Assembly: GCF_003344865.1 (NCBI RefSeq)
Contig: NZ_CP031165.1
Location: 5,399,910 to 5,463,909 of the forward strand
Source: Euzebya pacifica
Lineage (GTDB): Bacteria > Actinomycetota > Nitriliruptoria > Euzebyales > Euzebyaceae
Direction of reading: 5' to 3'
DNA length: 64,000 nt
Below are positions 1-9,369 of this stretch, piece by piece. How positions within the stretch are numbered: the stretch's first letter is position 1; each line of letters starts with the position of its first letter. Made by a program: the position numbers and the translations under genes. The notes under the pieces were generated by a model, which saw only the letters and a program-made list of their open reading frames with translations, ran no database searches and had not been told where the DNA came from.

Positions 1-647
1 ACGAGGTCGAGGCGTTGATCGCGTGGGCCGAGGACCGTCGCATCCACGTCATCGCCGACGAGGTCTACGGCCTGACGGTCTTCGGCGAGGGGACCGACTT
101 CGCCAGCGCCGGGCGGCTGCGCCCGTCCCTGGGCGACCACCTGCACGTCGTGTGGGCCGTCAGCAAGGACTTCGGCATGAGCGGCCTGCGCTGCGGAGCC
201 GTCGTGACCGAGAACGAACCGCTGCGCAACGCCATCGAGCTGCAGGGCATCTGGACCGGGGTGTCCAGCCTGGCCCAGCACGCCATCGCCGCCATGCTGG
301 CCGACGACGCGTGGGTCGACACCTACCTGGACGCCATGCGCGATCGCCTCGGCAACCTGGCCGCCACGGTCAGCCGAGCCCTGACCGCCGCCGACGTCCC
401 GCACCTGCCCCCGACCGCCGGGTTCTTCGTCCTCTGCGACCTGCGGGAATGGTTGGCCGAGCCGACGGTCGAGGCCGAACACGCCCTGTGGCAGCGGATC
501 CTCGACGAGGCCGACGTGAACCTGACCCCCGGGTCGGCGCTGCGTGCCCCCGACCCCGGCATCTTCCGCCTGTGCTACGCGGCCAACCCACCCGAGGTCG
601 TGGCCGATGCCGTCGGGCGTGTGATCGAGGTGCTGCGGGCCGCCTGA
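1..647 (+). CDS. Class I/II PLP-dependent aminotransferase, C-terminal part
   Basis: Partial gene: the reading frame is open at the left edge, so the start lies outside the window; about 214 residues are visible. The segment VSKDFGMSGLRCG matches the PLP-lysine motif (SKDxGxxGxRxG) of fold-type I aminotransferases, closest in style to ACC-synthase-like members. IADEVYG just inside the left edge is the usual Asp/Tyr cofactor-binding segment. The family transfers amino groups between amino acids and keto acids in the cytosol; the substrate cannot be read from this fragment. A 75-nt gap precedes the next gene on the same strand. Confidence 0.88.
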   Translation, partial: EVEALIAWAEDRRIHVIADEVYGLTVFGEGTDFASAGRLRPSLGDHLHVVWAVSKDFGMSGLRCGAVVTENEPLRNAIELQGIWTGVSSLAQHAIAAMLADDAWVDTYLDAMRDRLGNLAATVSRALTAADVPHLPPTAGFFVLCDLREWLAEPTVEAEHALWQRILDEADVNLTPGSALRAPDPGIFRLCYAANPPEVVADAVGRVIEVLRAA

Positions 648-722
648 CCACCGGCAGCAGCGGAACCTGTGCGACCGTCTGCCCGGCCGTGGGGGGTTGA
701 CCACGGGGGAACAGGGAACGCA

Positions 723-1856
723 ATGGCCATGACCCACTCCACCCTCACCCCTGATCCCGTCCTCCGACGAAGCGCGGACCGTGCCCTGGTGACCGTGACG
801 GTGCCAGCGCCGAGCGAGTCCACCGACGCCGGCGACCGCTTCGACGTCGAGCTGTCCAACGCCCGCCGAAACGTGGTCGAGCTGCTCGACAGCACCCCCG
901 ACGTGGACGCCGAGTCGACCGCCGACCGCCTCGTCGACGCCCTTCGTGCCCACGGCCACGCCGACGCCATGACGCTCGTTGGTGTCGCTGGACCCGACGA
1001 CATCGCGGTGTTCGCTACGGCCGAGACGCTGCCGGCCGGTGCCGTCGCGGGGCCCCTGCCCGCCCTGGGCGAGCTGATCGCAGCCCAGCAGACGTGGATC
1101 CCCCACGCCCTGGTCATGGTCGACCGGATCGGTGCGGACGTCGAGCTCGTGACCGCCGGCCACGAGGAGATCGACCTGACCGTCGACGGCGAGAGCCAGC
1201 ACATCACCAAGTCCAATCCCGGTGGGTGGTCGCAGCGGCGGTTCCAGCAGCGGGCCGAGGAGCAGTGGGAGGAGAACCTGCGCCTCGTCGCGGACCGGCT
1301 GACGCAGGAGACCCGCGACCGCCACCTGCAGCTGATCGCCCTGACCGGTGACGAGACCGCCGTGGCGATGCTGCAGGACCTGCTCCCAGACGACCTGCAG
1401 GACCTCGTCGTCGACCTCGAGACCGGCGGGCGTGCCGACGACGGTTCCGCCGACCACGTGCAGGAGGAGGCCGACGCGGCCGTCCGTCGAGCCGCCGCCT
1501 ATCACCGCGCCTCGCGCCAGCGAGCGGTCACCGACGCCGTCGGTCGTGGTGACGGGGTCACCGGCCGTCACGACGTCCTCCGGGCGTTGTTCGAGGGCCG
1601 GGTCGAGACGTTGGTCGTGCACCTCCGCGCGGCGGCCGACGCCCATGCCTACATCGGCGACGAGCCGACGCAGATCGTGGCTGACTCCGCCCGCCTGCAC
1701 GAGCTGGACCTGCCCGCGACCCGGGTGCCGCTGGCCGATGGCGCCATGGCGGCTGCAGCGGCCACCGGTGCAGAGGTCGTCGTGGTGCAGGACGCGCTGA
1801 CGGACTACCCCGACGGCCTCGCGGCATCCCTGCGCGGCCACGACGCACTCGGTTAG
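723..1856 (+). CDS. Vms1/Rv2629-like (bacterial eRF1-like) protein
   Basis: 377 residues from ATG 723, chosen because a purine-rich GGGGGAACAGGGA precedes it; an in-frame start at 669 has no such support, and ATG 729 is also possible. The central GGWSQRRFQQ is the GGxxQ-type loop of the Vms1/eRF1-like family, followed by a long helix rich in Glu and Arg. The C-terminal half resembles the L7Ae-like domain of Mycobacterium tuberculosis Rv2629. Eukaryotic Vms1 cleaves peptidyl-tRNA on stalled ribosomes; bacterial members are often called peptidyl-tRNA hydrolase or stress protein, but the role here is inferred from family only. Probably its own transcription unit, ended by the hairpin at 1887-1924. 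Confidence 0.8.
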   Translation: MAMTHSTLTPDPVLRRSADRALVTVTVPAPSESTDAGDRFDVELSNARRNVVELLDSTPDVDAESTADRLVDALRAHGHADAMTLVGVAGPDDIAVFATAETLPAGAVAGPLPALGELIAAQQTWIPHALVMVDRIGADVELVTAGHEEIDLTVDGESQHITKSNPGGWSQRRFQQRAEEQWEENLRLVADRLTQETRDRHLQLIALTGDETAVAMLQDLLPDDLQDLVVDLETGGRADDGSADHVQEEADAAVRRAAAYHRASRQRAVTDAVGRGDGVTGRHDVLRALFEGRVETLVVHLRAAADAHAYIGDEPTQIVADSARLHELDLPATRVPLADGAMAAAAATGAEVVVVQDALTDYPDGLAASLRGHDALG

Positions 1857-1886
1857 GTCACCCGCCGGCCCGACCCCCGTACACAC

Positions 1887-1924
1887 CACAACGGCGCGAC
1901 CCTCCCCCGGGTCGCGCCGTTGTG
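1887..1924. terminator. Bidirectional terminator between convergent genes
   Basis: A perfect 16-bp inverted repeat (1887-1902 and 1909-1924) with a 6-nt loop TCCCCC, placed 30 nt after the plus-strand Vms1-like gene and 40 nt after the minus-strand binding-protein gene. On the plus strand it is followed by a short T/G tract (TTGTGTTGGTG). It can serve both transcripts. Confidence 0.85.
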
Positions 1925-1964
1925 TTGGTGGATGGCCGGCCTCGCGGCCGGCCGCGGTCGGGTC

Positions 1965-3068
1965 CTAGGACTCGAAGCCGACCGGGAGGTATTCCTCGAC
2001 GTTCTCGGCGGTCACGACCGCGGAGAAGGTGATGATCTCGGCGGGAACGTCGTTCTCCGCCAGGCCGTCGAGGCCGGTGCCCTGCGCGATGGCACGCGCC
2101 AGGCGGATCGCGGAGGAGGACATGGACGGGTTGTAGAGGACGGTGGCCTGCAGCACGGACTCGCCGGACTGGATCTCACGCATCGCGTTGGCGGAACCGG
2201 CGCCACCGACCATGAAGAACTCGTCGCGGCCGGCTTCCTGGATGGCGGCCAGGACGCCGATGCCCTGGTCGTCGTCGTGGTTCCAGATGGCGTCGATCTC
2301 GGGCTCGGCCTGCAGCAGGTTGGCGGTCACGGCCTGGCCGGACTCCACGGTGAACTCCGCGGCCTGACGAGCGGTGACCTCGAAGCCGAAGGTCTCGAGC
2401 GCGTCGGCGAAGCCCTGGCTGCGGTCCTGGGTGAGGGGCAGGTTGTCGATACCGGCGATCTCGGCGATGACCGGGTCGGTCACGCCCTCGTCGGTCAGGC
2501 GCTGACCGATGTAGTTGCCGGCGCTGACGCCCATGCCGTAGTTGTCACCGGCGATGTAGGTCCGGTAGGCCTGCGGGGAGGAGAAGACGCGGTCGAGGTT
2601 GACGACCGGGATGCCGGCCTCCATGGCCTGCTGGGCGACCTGGGTCAGGGCCTGGCCCTCGAAGGGCAGGATGACCAGGGCGTCGACGCCGGAGTTGATC
2701 AGCGTCTCGACCTGGGCGATCTGCTGGTTGACGTCGTTGGTGCCCTCGGTGACCTCCAGGGTCACGTCGTCGAACTCGTCGGCGGTGGCCTGGGCGTTCT
2801 CGGTGATGGCGGCGATCCAGCCGTGGTCGGCGGCCGGGGCGGAGAAGCCGATGGTGACGGCCTCGCCGGTGGTCGACCCTGCGGCCTCGTCGCCGGTCTC
2901 CTCACCGGTGTCGGCGTCGGCGGTCTCCTCGGAGGTCTCGCTGTCCCCGTCGGTGGTCTCGTCGTCGCTGCTGCCGTCGCCGGTGCAGGCGGTCAGCAGC
3001 AGGAGGACGGCGATCATCGCCGCCATCAGGCGCATCAGCCCGAAGCGGGAAGTGGTTGACTCGGTCAT
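1965..3068 (-). CDS. Sugar ABC transporter substrate-binding lipoprotein (ribose/xylose type)
   Basis: 367 residues from ATG 3068, preceded by AGAGGAGCC. Residues 1-28 form a lipoprotein signal with lipobox LTAC (Cys28), followed by an acidic Asp/Glu/Thr-rich linker of about 45 residues. The rest is a periplasmic-binding-protein type I fold of the RbsB family (for example VNLDRVFSSPQ and IWNHDDDQGIGVLAA). It should capture a sugar outside the membrane and deliver it to the permease and ATPase encoded just upstream. It is the last gene of an ATPase-permease-binding-protein operon, with 83 nt between permease and this gene. The exact sugar is not evident. Confidence 0.92.
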   Translation of the reverse strand: MTESTTSRFGLMRLMAAMIAVLLLLTACTGDGSSDDETTDGDSETSEETADADTGEETGDEAAGSTTGEAVTIGFSAPAADHGWIAAITENAQATADEFDDVTLEVTEGTNDVNQQIAQVETLINSGVDALVILPFEGQALTQVAQQAMEAGIPVVNLDRVFSSPQAYRTYIAGDNYGMGVSAGNYIGQRLTDEGVTDPVIAEIAGIDNLPLTQDRSQGFADALETFGFEVTARQAAEFTVESGQAVTANLLQAEPEIDAIWNHDDDQGIGVLAAIQEAGRDEFFMVGGAGSANAMREIQSGESVLQATVLYNPSMSSSAIRLARAIAQGTGLDGLAENDVPAEIITFSAVVTAENVEEYLPVGFES

Positions 3069-3151
3069 GGCTCTGGCTCCTCTGTCGTTGTTGGCTCGTG
3101 ACTGGCTCGGATGGCTGCCCTGCGGGCAACCGGGTGGGGAGACCCCGTGGA

Positions 3152-4204
3152 TCAGGCGCGGTCGCGCGCGGACCGCATCTGCAGCAGGACGGCCGCGACG
3201 ATGATCAGGCCCTTGGCGATGTTCTGGAGGTCGGTGGAGAGGTTGTTCAGGGCGAACACGTTCTGCAGCAGCGTGAAGATGAAGACACCGAGCGCCGACC
3301 CGACGATGGTGCCCTTGCCACCCGTCAGCAGGGTCCCGCCGATGATCACCGCGGCGATGGCGTCGAGCTCGTAGAGCTCGCCGTGGGTGCTGGACCCCGT
3401 GGTGGTGCGGGCGGCGATCAGGATCGCGCCGATGCCGGTGCACAGGCCCGAGAGGCCGTACAGCATCATCGTGTGGCGGCGGATGTTGATGCCGGCCAGG
3501 CGCGCGGCCTCGACGTTGCCACCGATCGCGAAGGTGTGTCGTCCGAAGGTGGTGCGGTTGAGCAGGACCCAGCCGACCACGAACACGATCGCGACGACCC
3601 AGACCAGGTTCGGCAGGCCGAGGAAGTCACCCTGGCTGATCTCGGTGAAGCCCTGCACCTCGACGAGCTGCACACGCTTGTTGGAGATGTTGGCGGCCAG
3701 GCCCCGGGCGGAGACCAGCATCGCCAGCGTCGCGATGAACGAGACGACCCGTCCGTAGGCGATCAGGACCCCGTTGACGAGGCCTGCGAGGGTGCCGACG
3801 AGCAGCGCCACGCCGACCATGCCGAGGACGCCGAACTCCTGCGTCGCGCCGGTTGTCGCCCACACCGACGCCAGCGCGACGAGCGCACCGACCGACAGGT
3901 CGATGCCGCCGCCGATGATGACGAAGGTCATGCCGACGGTGACCACACCGATGACGGCTGCCTGTCGCAGGATCGTCAGCAGGTTGTCGCTGGTCAGGAA
4001 GTTGTCGGGCGCAGTGACGGCACCCACGAGGGCGACGAGCACGATCGCGCCCACCAGCCCCAGGTTGCCCATGCGGCCCAGCGCGCCGCCCAGCTTGGCG
4101 CGTGCGCTGCCATCGGCCTGGATCGCCTCGGCGTCGGTGACGTGTGCAGGGTCGTCGGTCAGCATCGTCGGCTCTGTTCCTGTTGTGTCGGTCGTGGTGT
4201 TCAT
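3152..4204 (-). CDS. Sugar ABC transporter permease (RbsC family)
   Basis: 350 residues from ATG 4204; the ATG overlaps the stop codon of the upstream ATPase gene by 4 nt (ATGA), indicating coupled translation. A soluble N-terminus of about 45 residues is followed by 8-10 hydrophobic segments. GGGIDLSVGALVAL and the later GGKGTIVGSALGVFIFTLLQN are signatures of BPD_transp_2 (PF02653) sugar permeases. It forms the membrane channel of the importer with the neighbouring ATPase and lipoprotein. Confidence 0.93.
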   Translation of the reverse strand: MNTTTDTTGTEPTMLTDDPAHVTDAEAIQADGSARAKLGGALGRMGNLGLVGAIVLVALVGAVTAPDNFLTSDNLLTILRQAAVIGVVTVGMTFVIIGGGIDLSVGALVALASVWATTGATQEFGVLGMVGVALLVGTLAGLVNGVLIAYGRVVSFIATLAMLVSARGLAANISNKRVQLVEVQGFTEISQGDFLGLPNLVWVVAIVFVVGWVLLNRTTFGRHTFAIGGNVEAARLAGINIRRHTMMLYGLSGLCTGIGAILIAARTTTGSSTHGELYELDAIAAVIIGGTLLTGGKGTIVGSALGVFIFTLLQNVFALNNLSTDLQNIAKGLIIVAAVLLQMRSARDRA

Positions 4205-5709
4205 GCGGCGTGGCCCTCCATGACGAGGTCCAGCACGTCGGCTTCGGTGAGTTCTGTGGCCGGGCTCTCGTGGACGACGCGGCCGTCTCTGACGACGAGC
4301 ACACGATCCGCCAGGCCGAGGACCTCGGGCACCTCGCTGGAGACCATGACCACGGCGACGCCGCTGTCGGCGAGATCGCGGACGAGCTGGTACAGCTCGC
4401 TGCGGGCCCCCACGTCGACGCCGCGGGTGGGCTCGTCGAGCAGCAGGACCTTGCACTCGCGCAGCAGCCAGCGGGCCAGCACGGCCTTCTGCTGGTTGCC
4501 ACCGGACAGGGTCCGCACGACGCGTCGCCCGTCAGCAGGACGCACGTCGAGGTCACGGGTCAGCTTCTCGACGTCCTCGCGTTCGGCCTCGGCACCGATG
4601 AGGCCTGCGTTGGCGTACCGACCGAGGGTGGCCAGGGAGACGTTGCGGATGACGGTGTCGCCGAGCACCAGCGCCTGCGCCTTGCGCTCCTCGGGGCACA
4701 GGCCCATCCCGGCCTTCACCGCGGCGGTCACCGACCCGGGGCGCATCCGCTGGCCGTCGAGGGTCACGGTGCCTTCGTCGGGGGTGCGAGCCCCGTAGAC
4801 CGTCTCGAGGATCTCCGAGCGACCGGCGCCGACGAGGCCGGTCAGGCCGAGGATCTCGCCCGGGTGGACGTCGAAGGAGACGTCGGCGAACTCGCCCTTG
4901 CGGCTGAGGCCCTCGACCCGGAGGAGTGGGGCACCCGTCTCGACGGCTGTCGTGGGCCGGTCGGGGAAGACGAACTCGATGTCCCGACCGGTCATCAGCG
5001 AGACGACCTCGCGGGTCGTGACGTCGGCCACGGCAAGGCCCTGGGCGACGGTGCGACCGTCCTTGAGGACCGTCACGCGGTCGCCGATCTCACGGATCTC
5101 CTCGAGGCGGTGGGAGATGTAGACGACCGCCACGCCCTCGCTGGTGATCTCCTTGATGACGCGGAAGAGGTTGCCGACCTCGTCACCGTCGAGCACCGCA
5201 GATGGCTCGTCCATGACGATCAGCTGGGCGTTGTACGACAGCGCCCGCGCCATGCTGGTGATCTGCTTGCCGGCGGGGGTCAGGGACCCGAGCTCGCGTC
5301 CGGGCTTGATCTCGGGGTGGCCGAGCCGGGCGAGCAGCGCTGCTGCGGCCTTGTTGGTCTCCCCACGGCTGACGAACCCCCCGCGGGAGTGCTCGTGGCC
5401 GAGGAAGATGTTGTCGGCGACCGACAGGCCGTCGACGAGGTCCAGCTCTTGGTAGATCGTGGCCAGGCCGTGGCCGAGCGCATCGATCGGGTGGGCGAAG
5501 GACACGTCCTCGCCCTGCCAGACGATCCGGCCCTCGTCGGGGGTGTGGGCGCCCGCCAGGACCTTGATGAGGGTGGACTTGCCGGCGCCGTTCTGGCCCA
5601 GCAGGCAGTGGACCTCGCCCGGACGCACGTCGAGGTCGACGTTGTCGAGGGCACGGACACCGGGGAACTCCTTGACGATCCCGTGCATCTCGAGCAGTGG
5701 TCGGCTCAC
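4201..5709 (-). CDS. Sugar ABC transporter ATPase, double-domain (RbsA family)
   Basis: 502 residues from GTG 5709, preceded by AAAGGACGAG. There are two tandem ATPase domains. The first has a good Walker A (GQNGAGKST, residues 38-46) and Walker B (LIVMDEPSA) but a weak signature (LTPAGKQ). The second has a degenerate Walker A (GLVGAGRSE), as is usual in RbsA/XylG proteins, with a good signature (LSGGNQQ) and LLLDEPTRGVDVGA. It energises sugar import. First gene of the transporter operon, with its own promoter at 5749-5777. Confidence 0.94.
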   Translation of the reverse strand: MSRPLLEMHGIVKEFPGVRALDNVDLDVRPGEVHCLLGQNGAGKSTLIKVLAGAHTPDEGRIVWQGEDVSFAHPIDALGHGLATIYQELDLVDGLSVADNIFLGHEHSRGGFVSRGETNKAAAALLARLGHPEIKPGRELGSLTPAGKQITSMARALSYNAQLIVMDEPSAVLDGDEVGNLFRVIKEITSEGVAVVYISHRLEEIREIGDRVTVLKDGRTVAQGLAVADVTTREVVSLMTGRDIEFVFPDRPTTAVETGAPLLRVEGLSRKGEFADVSFDVHPGEILGLTGLVGAGRSEILETVYGARTPDEGTVTLDGQRMRPGSVTAAVKAGMGLCPEERKAQALVLGDTVIRNVSLATLGRYANAGLIGAEAEREDVEKLTRDLDVRPADGRRVVRTLSGGNQQKAVLARWLLRECKVLLLDEPTRGVDVGARSELYQLVRDLADSGVAVVMVSSEVPEVLGLADRVLVVRDGRVVHESPATELTEADVLDLVMEGHAA

Positions 5710-5748
5710 CGGCTCGTCCTTTCTACTTCACTAGTAGGTTGTCTACGT

Positions 5749-5777
5749 AAACTAAATAGTTTCGATGGCCCGGTCAA
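5749..5777 (-). promoter_or_regulatory. Promoter of the sugar-transporter operon with overlapping palindrome
   Basis: On the minus strand there is a -35 TTGACC (5772-5777), a 17-nt spacer and a -10 TAGTTT (5749-5754). The -10 is half of a palindrome AAACTA-AA-TAGTTT (5749-5762), a good place for a repressor such as the ROK protein encoded at 8106-9341. The promoter closely resembles the one at 17553-17582. Operator function is inference. Confidence 0.65.
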
Positions 5778-5791
5778 CAGCGCATCTTGAG

Positions 5792-5833
5792 CCGGTATCG
5801 GTCACCTGAATGTTGTCAGGCGACCGATACCGG
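5792..5833 (-). terminator. Hairpin after the oxidoreductase gene
   Basis: Arms 5792-5803 and 5822-5833 (12 bp) continue inward, after one mismatch, with a second 5-bp stem (5805-5809 and 5816-5820) around a 6-nt loop. It lies 8 nt past the oxidoreductase stop codon and upstream of the transporter promoter, so it probably separates the two operons. No T-run follows, so it may be a Rho-assisted or processing structure. Confidence 0.6.
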
Positions 5834-5841
5834 TCTTGGTC

Positions 5842-7023
5842 TCACTCGGGGACGGTGACCCAACCGCGTTGGTCGGACGCCGACTGCACGGCATCGAGCA
5901 CCTGCTGGACCTGCAGCCCCTCGGCGAACCCCGGCTGGGGGTCCTTGCCCTCAGCGATCGCGACGAGGAGGTCGCGGACCTCGTGCACGAAGCTGTGTTC
6001 CCACCCGATGATGTGGCCTGGCGGCCACCACGCCTCCATGTACGGCTGGTCACCCTCGGTGACCAGGATCCTACGGAAGCCCTCGGTGGCTGGTGTCCCA
6101 TCGGCGGTGAACAGCTCGAGCTCGTTCAACCGCTCGAGGTCGAACGCGATGCTGCCCTTGGAGCCGTTCAGCTCGATCCGCAGCCCGTTCTTGCGGCCGG
6201 TCGCGAACCTGCTGGCCTCGAAGGTGGCCAGCGCACCGTCGGACATCCGTGCGATCACCAGCGCGGCGTCGTCGACCGTGACCGGGCCGGTACCACCGCT
6301 GCCCGTGGCCGACAGGCCATCGGACCCCTCCGCCAGCGGGCGCTCCGTGACGAAGGTGTGGGTGTGCCCGGTCAGCTCCTCGACCGTCGCGCCGGTCAGG
6401 TGCTGGGCCAGGTCGATGATGTGCGCCCCGATGTCGCCCAGCGCCCCGGAGCCTGCCAGGTCGGCCTGGAGCCGCCACACGAGGGGGAACTCCGGATCGA
6501 CGATCCAGTCCTGCAGGTAGACCGCCCGCACGTGGCGGATGTCGCCGATGACGCCCTGTTCGATCAGCTGCTTGGCATGCGCGAGCGCCGGCACACGACG
6601 GTAGTTGAAGGCCACCATCGAGCGGACACCGTTGACGCGTGCCTTCTCGGCGGCGTCGGCCATGGCCTGCGCCTCCTCGACGGTGTTGGCCAGCGGCTTC
6701 TCGCACAGCACGTGCTTGCCGGCTTCCAGTGCCGCGATGGCGATCTCGTGGTGGCTCGAGCCGGGCGTGCAGATGTCGACGATGTCGATGTCGTCACGCG
6801 CGACGACCTCGCGCCAGTCGGTGGCCGCCTCCTCGAAGCCGAGCTTCGCGCGGGCCTCCTCGACCTTCTCCGCGGACCGACCGACCACGACCTTCATGTG
6901 GGGCTGCACCGGCAGGTCGAAGTGCCTGCCGACGGTGCTCCAGGCCTGCGCGTGCGCGCGGCCCATGAAGCTGTAGCCGATCATCGCGACATTCAGTCGC
7001 TCGCCGGGGGACGCGGCGGCCAT
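5842..7023 (-). CDS. Gfo/Idh/MocA-family NAD(P)-dependent sugar oxidoreductase
   Basis: 393 residues. The N-terminal Rossmann motif is GYSFMG, and HVLCEKPLANT carries the catalytic EKP of the family; the C-terminal alpha/beta domain has GALGDIGAHIIDLAQHLTG. Members oxidise a hydroxyl of sugars, inositols or glycosides using a nicotinamide cofactor in the cytosol. The ATG follows the TAG stop of the TIM-barrel gene directly, so the two are co-translated. Together with that gene, the importer and the secreted ThuA protein it suggests oxidation (perhaps 3-oxidation) of an imported glycoside. The substrate is unknown. Confidence 0.9.
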   Translation of the reverse strand: MAAASPGERLNVAMIGYSFMGRAHAQAWSTVGRHFDLPVQPHMKVVVGRSAEKVEEARAKLGFEEAATDWREVVARDDIDIVDICTPGSSHHEIAIAALEAGKHVLCEKPLANTVEEAQAMADAAEKARVNGVRSMVAFNYRRVPALAHAKQLIEQGVIGDIRHVRAVYLQDWIVDPEFPLVWRLQADLAGSGALGDIGAHIIDLAQHLTGATVEELTGHTHTFVTERPLAEGSDGLSATGSGGTGPVTVDDAALVIARMSDGALATFEASRFATGRKNGLRIELNGSKGSIAFDLERLNELELFTADGTPATEGFRRILVTEGDQPYMEAWWPPGHIIGWEHSFVHEVRDLLVAIAEGKDPQPGFAEGLQVQQVLDAVQSASDQRGWVTVPE

Positions 7024-8031
7024 CTAGCTGTCGCTCCCGAAGGCGTCGTCGAAGGAGCCGGACGGCTTCTCCCAGTTGAGGGTCTTGAGCAGCTCGAGGG
7101 CCTCGGGCGCACCCTGCAGGCGGTCCATGCCGGCGTCCTCCCACTCAACCGAGATCGGGCCGTCGTAGCCGATCTCGTTGAGGGCGCGGATGCACTCCTC
7201 CCAGTTGACGTCGCCCCGGCCGACGGACACGAAGTCCCAGCCCCGGCGAAGGTCCGCCCAGGGGAGGTGGGAGCCCATGCGGCCGCGGCGGCCGTCAGCC
7301 CGGTTGACCTTCGCGTCCTTGCAGTCCACGTGGTAGATCCGGTCGGCGAAGTCGAGGATGAAGTTGGCGGGGTCGATGCCCTGCCAGACCATGTGGGAGG
7401 GGTCCCAGTTCAGGCCGAACGCCTCACGATGGCCGATGGCCTCCAGCGTCGCCTTGGTGGTGTAGTAGTCGTAGGCGATCTCCGAGGGGTGGACCTCGTG
7501 GGCGAACCTGACCCCCACCTCGTCGTAGACGTCGAGGATCGGGTTCCAGCGCTCGGCGAACTCGGCGTAGCCACGGTCGATCATGTCCTGCGGGACGGGC
7601 GGGAACATGGCCACGGTGTGCCAGATGGGGGAGCCGGTGAACCCGACGACCACGTCGACGCCGAGTGCAGCGGCGGCGCGGGCGGTGTCCTTCATCTCCT
7701 CCGCGGCGCGCTGGCGAACACCTTCGGCCTCGCCGTCACCCCAGATGCGCGCCGGCAGGATGCCCTGGTGGCGCTCGTCGATCGGGTTGTCGCACACGGC
7801 CTGGCCGACCAGGTGGTTGGAGATGGCGAAGACCTGCAGATCGTACTTGGCGAGCAGGTCCTTGCGACCCTGGACGTACCCGTCGTCGGCCATCGCCTTG
7901 TCGACCTCGAAGTGGTCGCCCCAGCAGGCGAGCTCGAGGCCGTCGTAGCCCCACTCCGACGCGAGGCGAGCGACCTCCTCGAGGGGAAGATCGGCCCACT
8001 GACCGGTGAACAGCGTGAATGGTCGGCCCAT
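7024..8031 (-). CDS. Sugar phosphate isomerase/epimerase (xylose-isomerase-like TIM barrel)
   Basis: 335 residues from ATG 8031 with AAGGAGAC 11 nt upstream. It fits PF01261: [14 protein letters not shown] near the N-terminus, a central FAHEVHPSE, then [12 protein letters not shown] and HVDCKDAK, which supply typical Glu/Asp/His metal ligands. Such proteins isomerise, epimerise or dehydrate sugars and keto-sugars, and are regular partners of Gfo/Idh/MocA enzymes. It sits between the ROK regulator (74 nt upstream) and the oxidoreductase. The exact reaction cannot be read from sequence. Confidence 0.88.
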   Translation of the reverse strand: MGRPFTLFTGQWADLPLEEVARLASEWGYDGLELACWGDHFEVDKAMADDGYVQGRKDLLAKYDLQVFAISNHLVGQAVCDNPIDERHQGILPARIWGDGEAEGVRQRAAEEMKDTARAAAALGVDVVVGFTGSPIWHTVAMFPPVPQDMIDRGYAEFAERWNPILDVYDEVGVRFAHEVHPSEIAYDYYTTKATLEAIGHREAFGLNWDPSHMVWQGIDPANFILDFADRIYHVDCKDAKVNRADGRRGRMGSHLPWADLRRGWDFVSVGRGDVNWEECIRALNEIGYDGPISVEWEDAGMDRLQGAPEALELLKTLNWEKPSGSFDDAFGSDS

Positions 8032-8105
8032 GTTGGTTGTCTCCTTGGGTGTTTGGGTGGTTGTGTCGTTCAGGGGTGGAGTGAGTCAGGACGCCGGGTG
8101 GCGTG

Positions 8106-9341
8106 TCAGGACGCGGTGGCGGCCACGTCGACGTCGGTGTCGTGCAGCGGCAGGAGCGTTGGATCGGCCAGGACCGGCGTGAACGCCATCTCGGCCGCGC
8201 CGACCAGGGAGGAGTCCTCGCCGAGGGTCGCCGGGGTGATGGCCGTCACGGCGCGAGCGGGGCCGAGCGAGCGACGGTCGACCTCGACGCGGGCGGCATC
8301 GATCAGGTAGGAGAAGGCCCGGGCGAACACGCCCCCGAGGACCACACGCTGTGGGTTGAGCACGTTGATGAGGCTGGCGAGTCCGATCCCCAGCCAGGTG
8401 CCGACCTCGGCGAAGGCATCCAGGGCACGCTGGCTCCCGGCCGAGGCCTCCCGCATGATCGCGTCCACGACCTCGTGGTCGCCGCCGTCGGCCCAGCCCA
8501 TGTGGCGCAGCAGCGCCCGCTGGCCGATCTCGGTCTCCCAGCACCCGATCGAGCCGCAGTGACAGGGGCGGCCCTCGGGGTTGACGACCATGTGGCCGAT
8601 CTCACCGGCGTAGCCGCTGCGTCCGACGAGCGGCCGTCCGTCGACGACGATTCCGCCACCGACCCCGATCTCTCCCGAGACGTAGACCATGTCGCGCGTG
8701 CCGCTGCCGGCACCGCGGACGTGCTCGGCGAGCGCACCCAGGTCGGCCTCGTTCCCGATGACGACGTCGAGGTCGGTGATGCCGAGGTCGCCGGACAGCC
8801 GATCGACGAGCAGGTTCGCGAGCGGTACGTCGACCCAGCCGAGGTTCGGTGCAAGGTGCACGAACCCGTCCGCTACCCGGACGATGCCGGCGACGGACAC
8901 CCCGAGTCCCACGACGTGGAGGTCGGGGGACTCAGCGAGGGCCGTCCCGATCAGCTCGACGAGGCGGTCGACGGTGGGGGCCACACCCCGGCTGTCGTCG
9001 GTGAGCGGAACCTCGACCCGCTGGTGCACGGTCCCACCGAGCCCGACGACGGCGAAGATGATCCTCGACACCTTGACGTCGGCAGCCAGCACCACCGCGC
9101 CGTCCCCGCGAGCGGCGACGACCGGGGAGGGGCGGCCCGGGGACCCGGTCACGACGGCGTCGCCCTCGGTCACCAGGTGACGCTGCTCGAGCTCGGCGAC
9201 GAGCGTCCGGATCGTCGACCGGTTCAGCCCGGTCGACGTGGTGAGGGCCGCGCGGGACAGCTGTCCTGCGCGGTGGACCTGTCCGAGGACCGTGCTCAGG
9301 TTCTGCTGGCGCACGGAGTCTCGGTTGGTTCCTGCTCCCAA
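8106..9341 (-). CDS. ROK-family transcriptional regulator
   Basis: 411 residues from TTG 9341. This start is preferred because the predicted promoter (-10 at 9373-9378) places transcription start near 9365 and GAAAGGG lies 10 nt upstream; an in-frame TTG at 9374 would fall within the promoter. The N-terminus (NRDSVRQQNLSTVLGQVHRAG and on) is a winged helix, followed by a ROK sugar-kinase-like domain with the zinc motif CHCGSIGCWE. It probably senses the sugar handled by this locus and represses the importer and the secreted enzyme. It is the first gene of the ROK - TIM barrel - oxidoreductase operon. Confidence 0.92.
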   Translation of the reverse strand: MGAGTNRDSVRQQNLSTVLGQVHRAGQLSRAALTTSTGLNRSTIRTLVAELEQRHLVTEGDAVVTGSPGRPSPVVAARGDGAVVLAADVKVSRIIFAVVGLGGTVHQRVEVPLTDDSRGVAPTVDRLVELIGTALAESPDLHVVGLGVSVAGIVRVADGFVHLAPNLGWVDVPLANLLVDRLSGDLGITDLDVVIGNEADLGALAEHVRGAGSGTRDMVYVSGEIGVGGGIVVDGRPLVGRSGYAGEIGHMVVNPEGRPCHCGSIGCWETEIGQRALLRHMGWADGGDHEVVDAIMREASAGSQRALDAFAEVGTWLGIGLASLINVLNPQRVVLGGVFARAFSYLIDAARVEVDRRSLGPARAVTAITPATLGEDSSLVGAAEMAFTPVLADPTLLPLHDTDVDVAATAS

Positions 9342-9369
9342 GGTATTTCGGCCCTTTCGTGATGCAGAC

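Noticed and set aside
6639-6968. Other long plus-strand frames across 1920-8300
   Set aside because: All lie opposite well-supported transporter, oxidoreductase and TIM-barrel genes and have no domain content.
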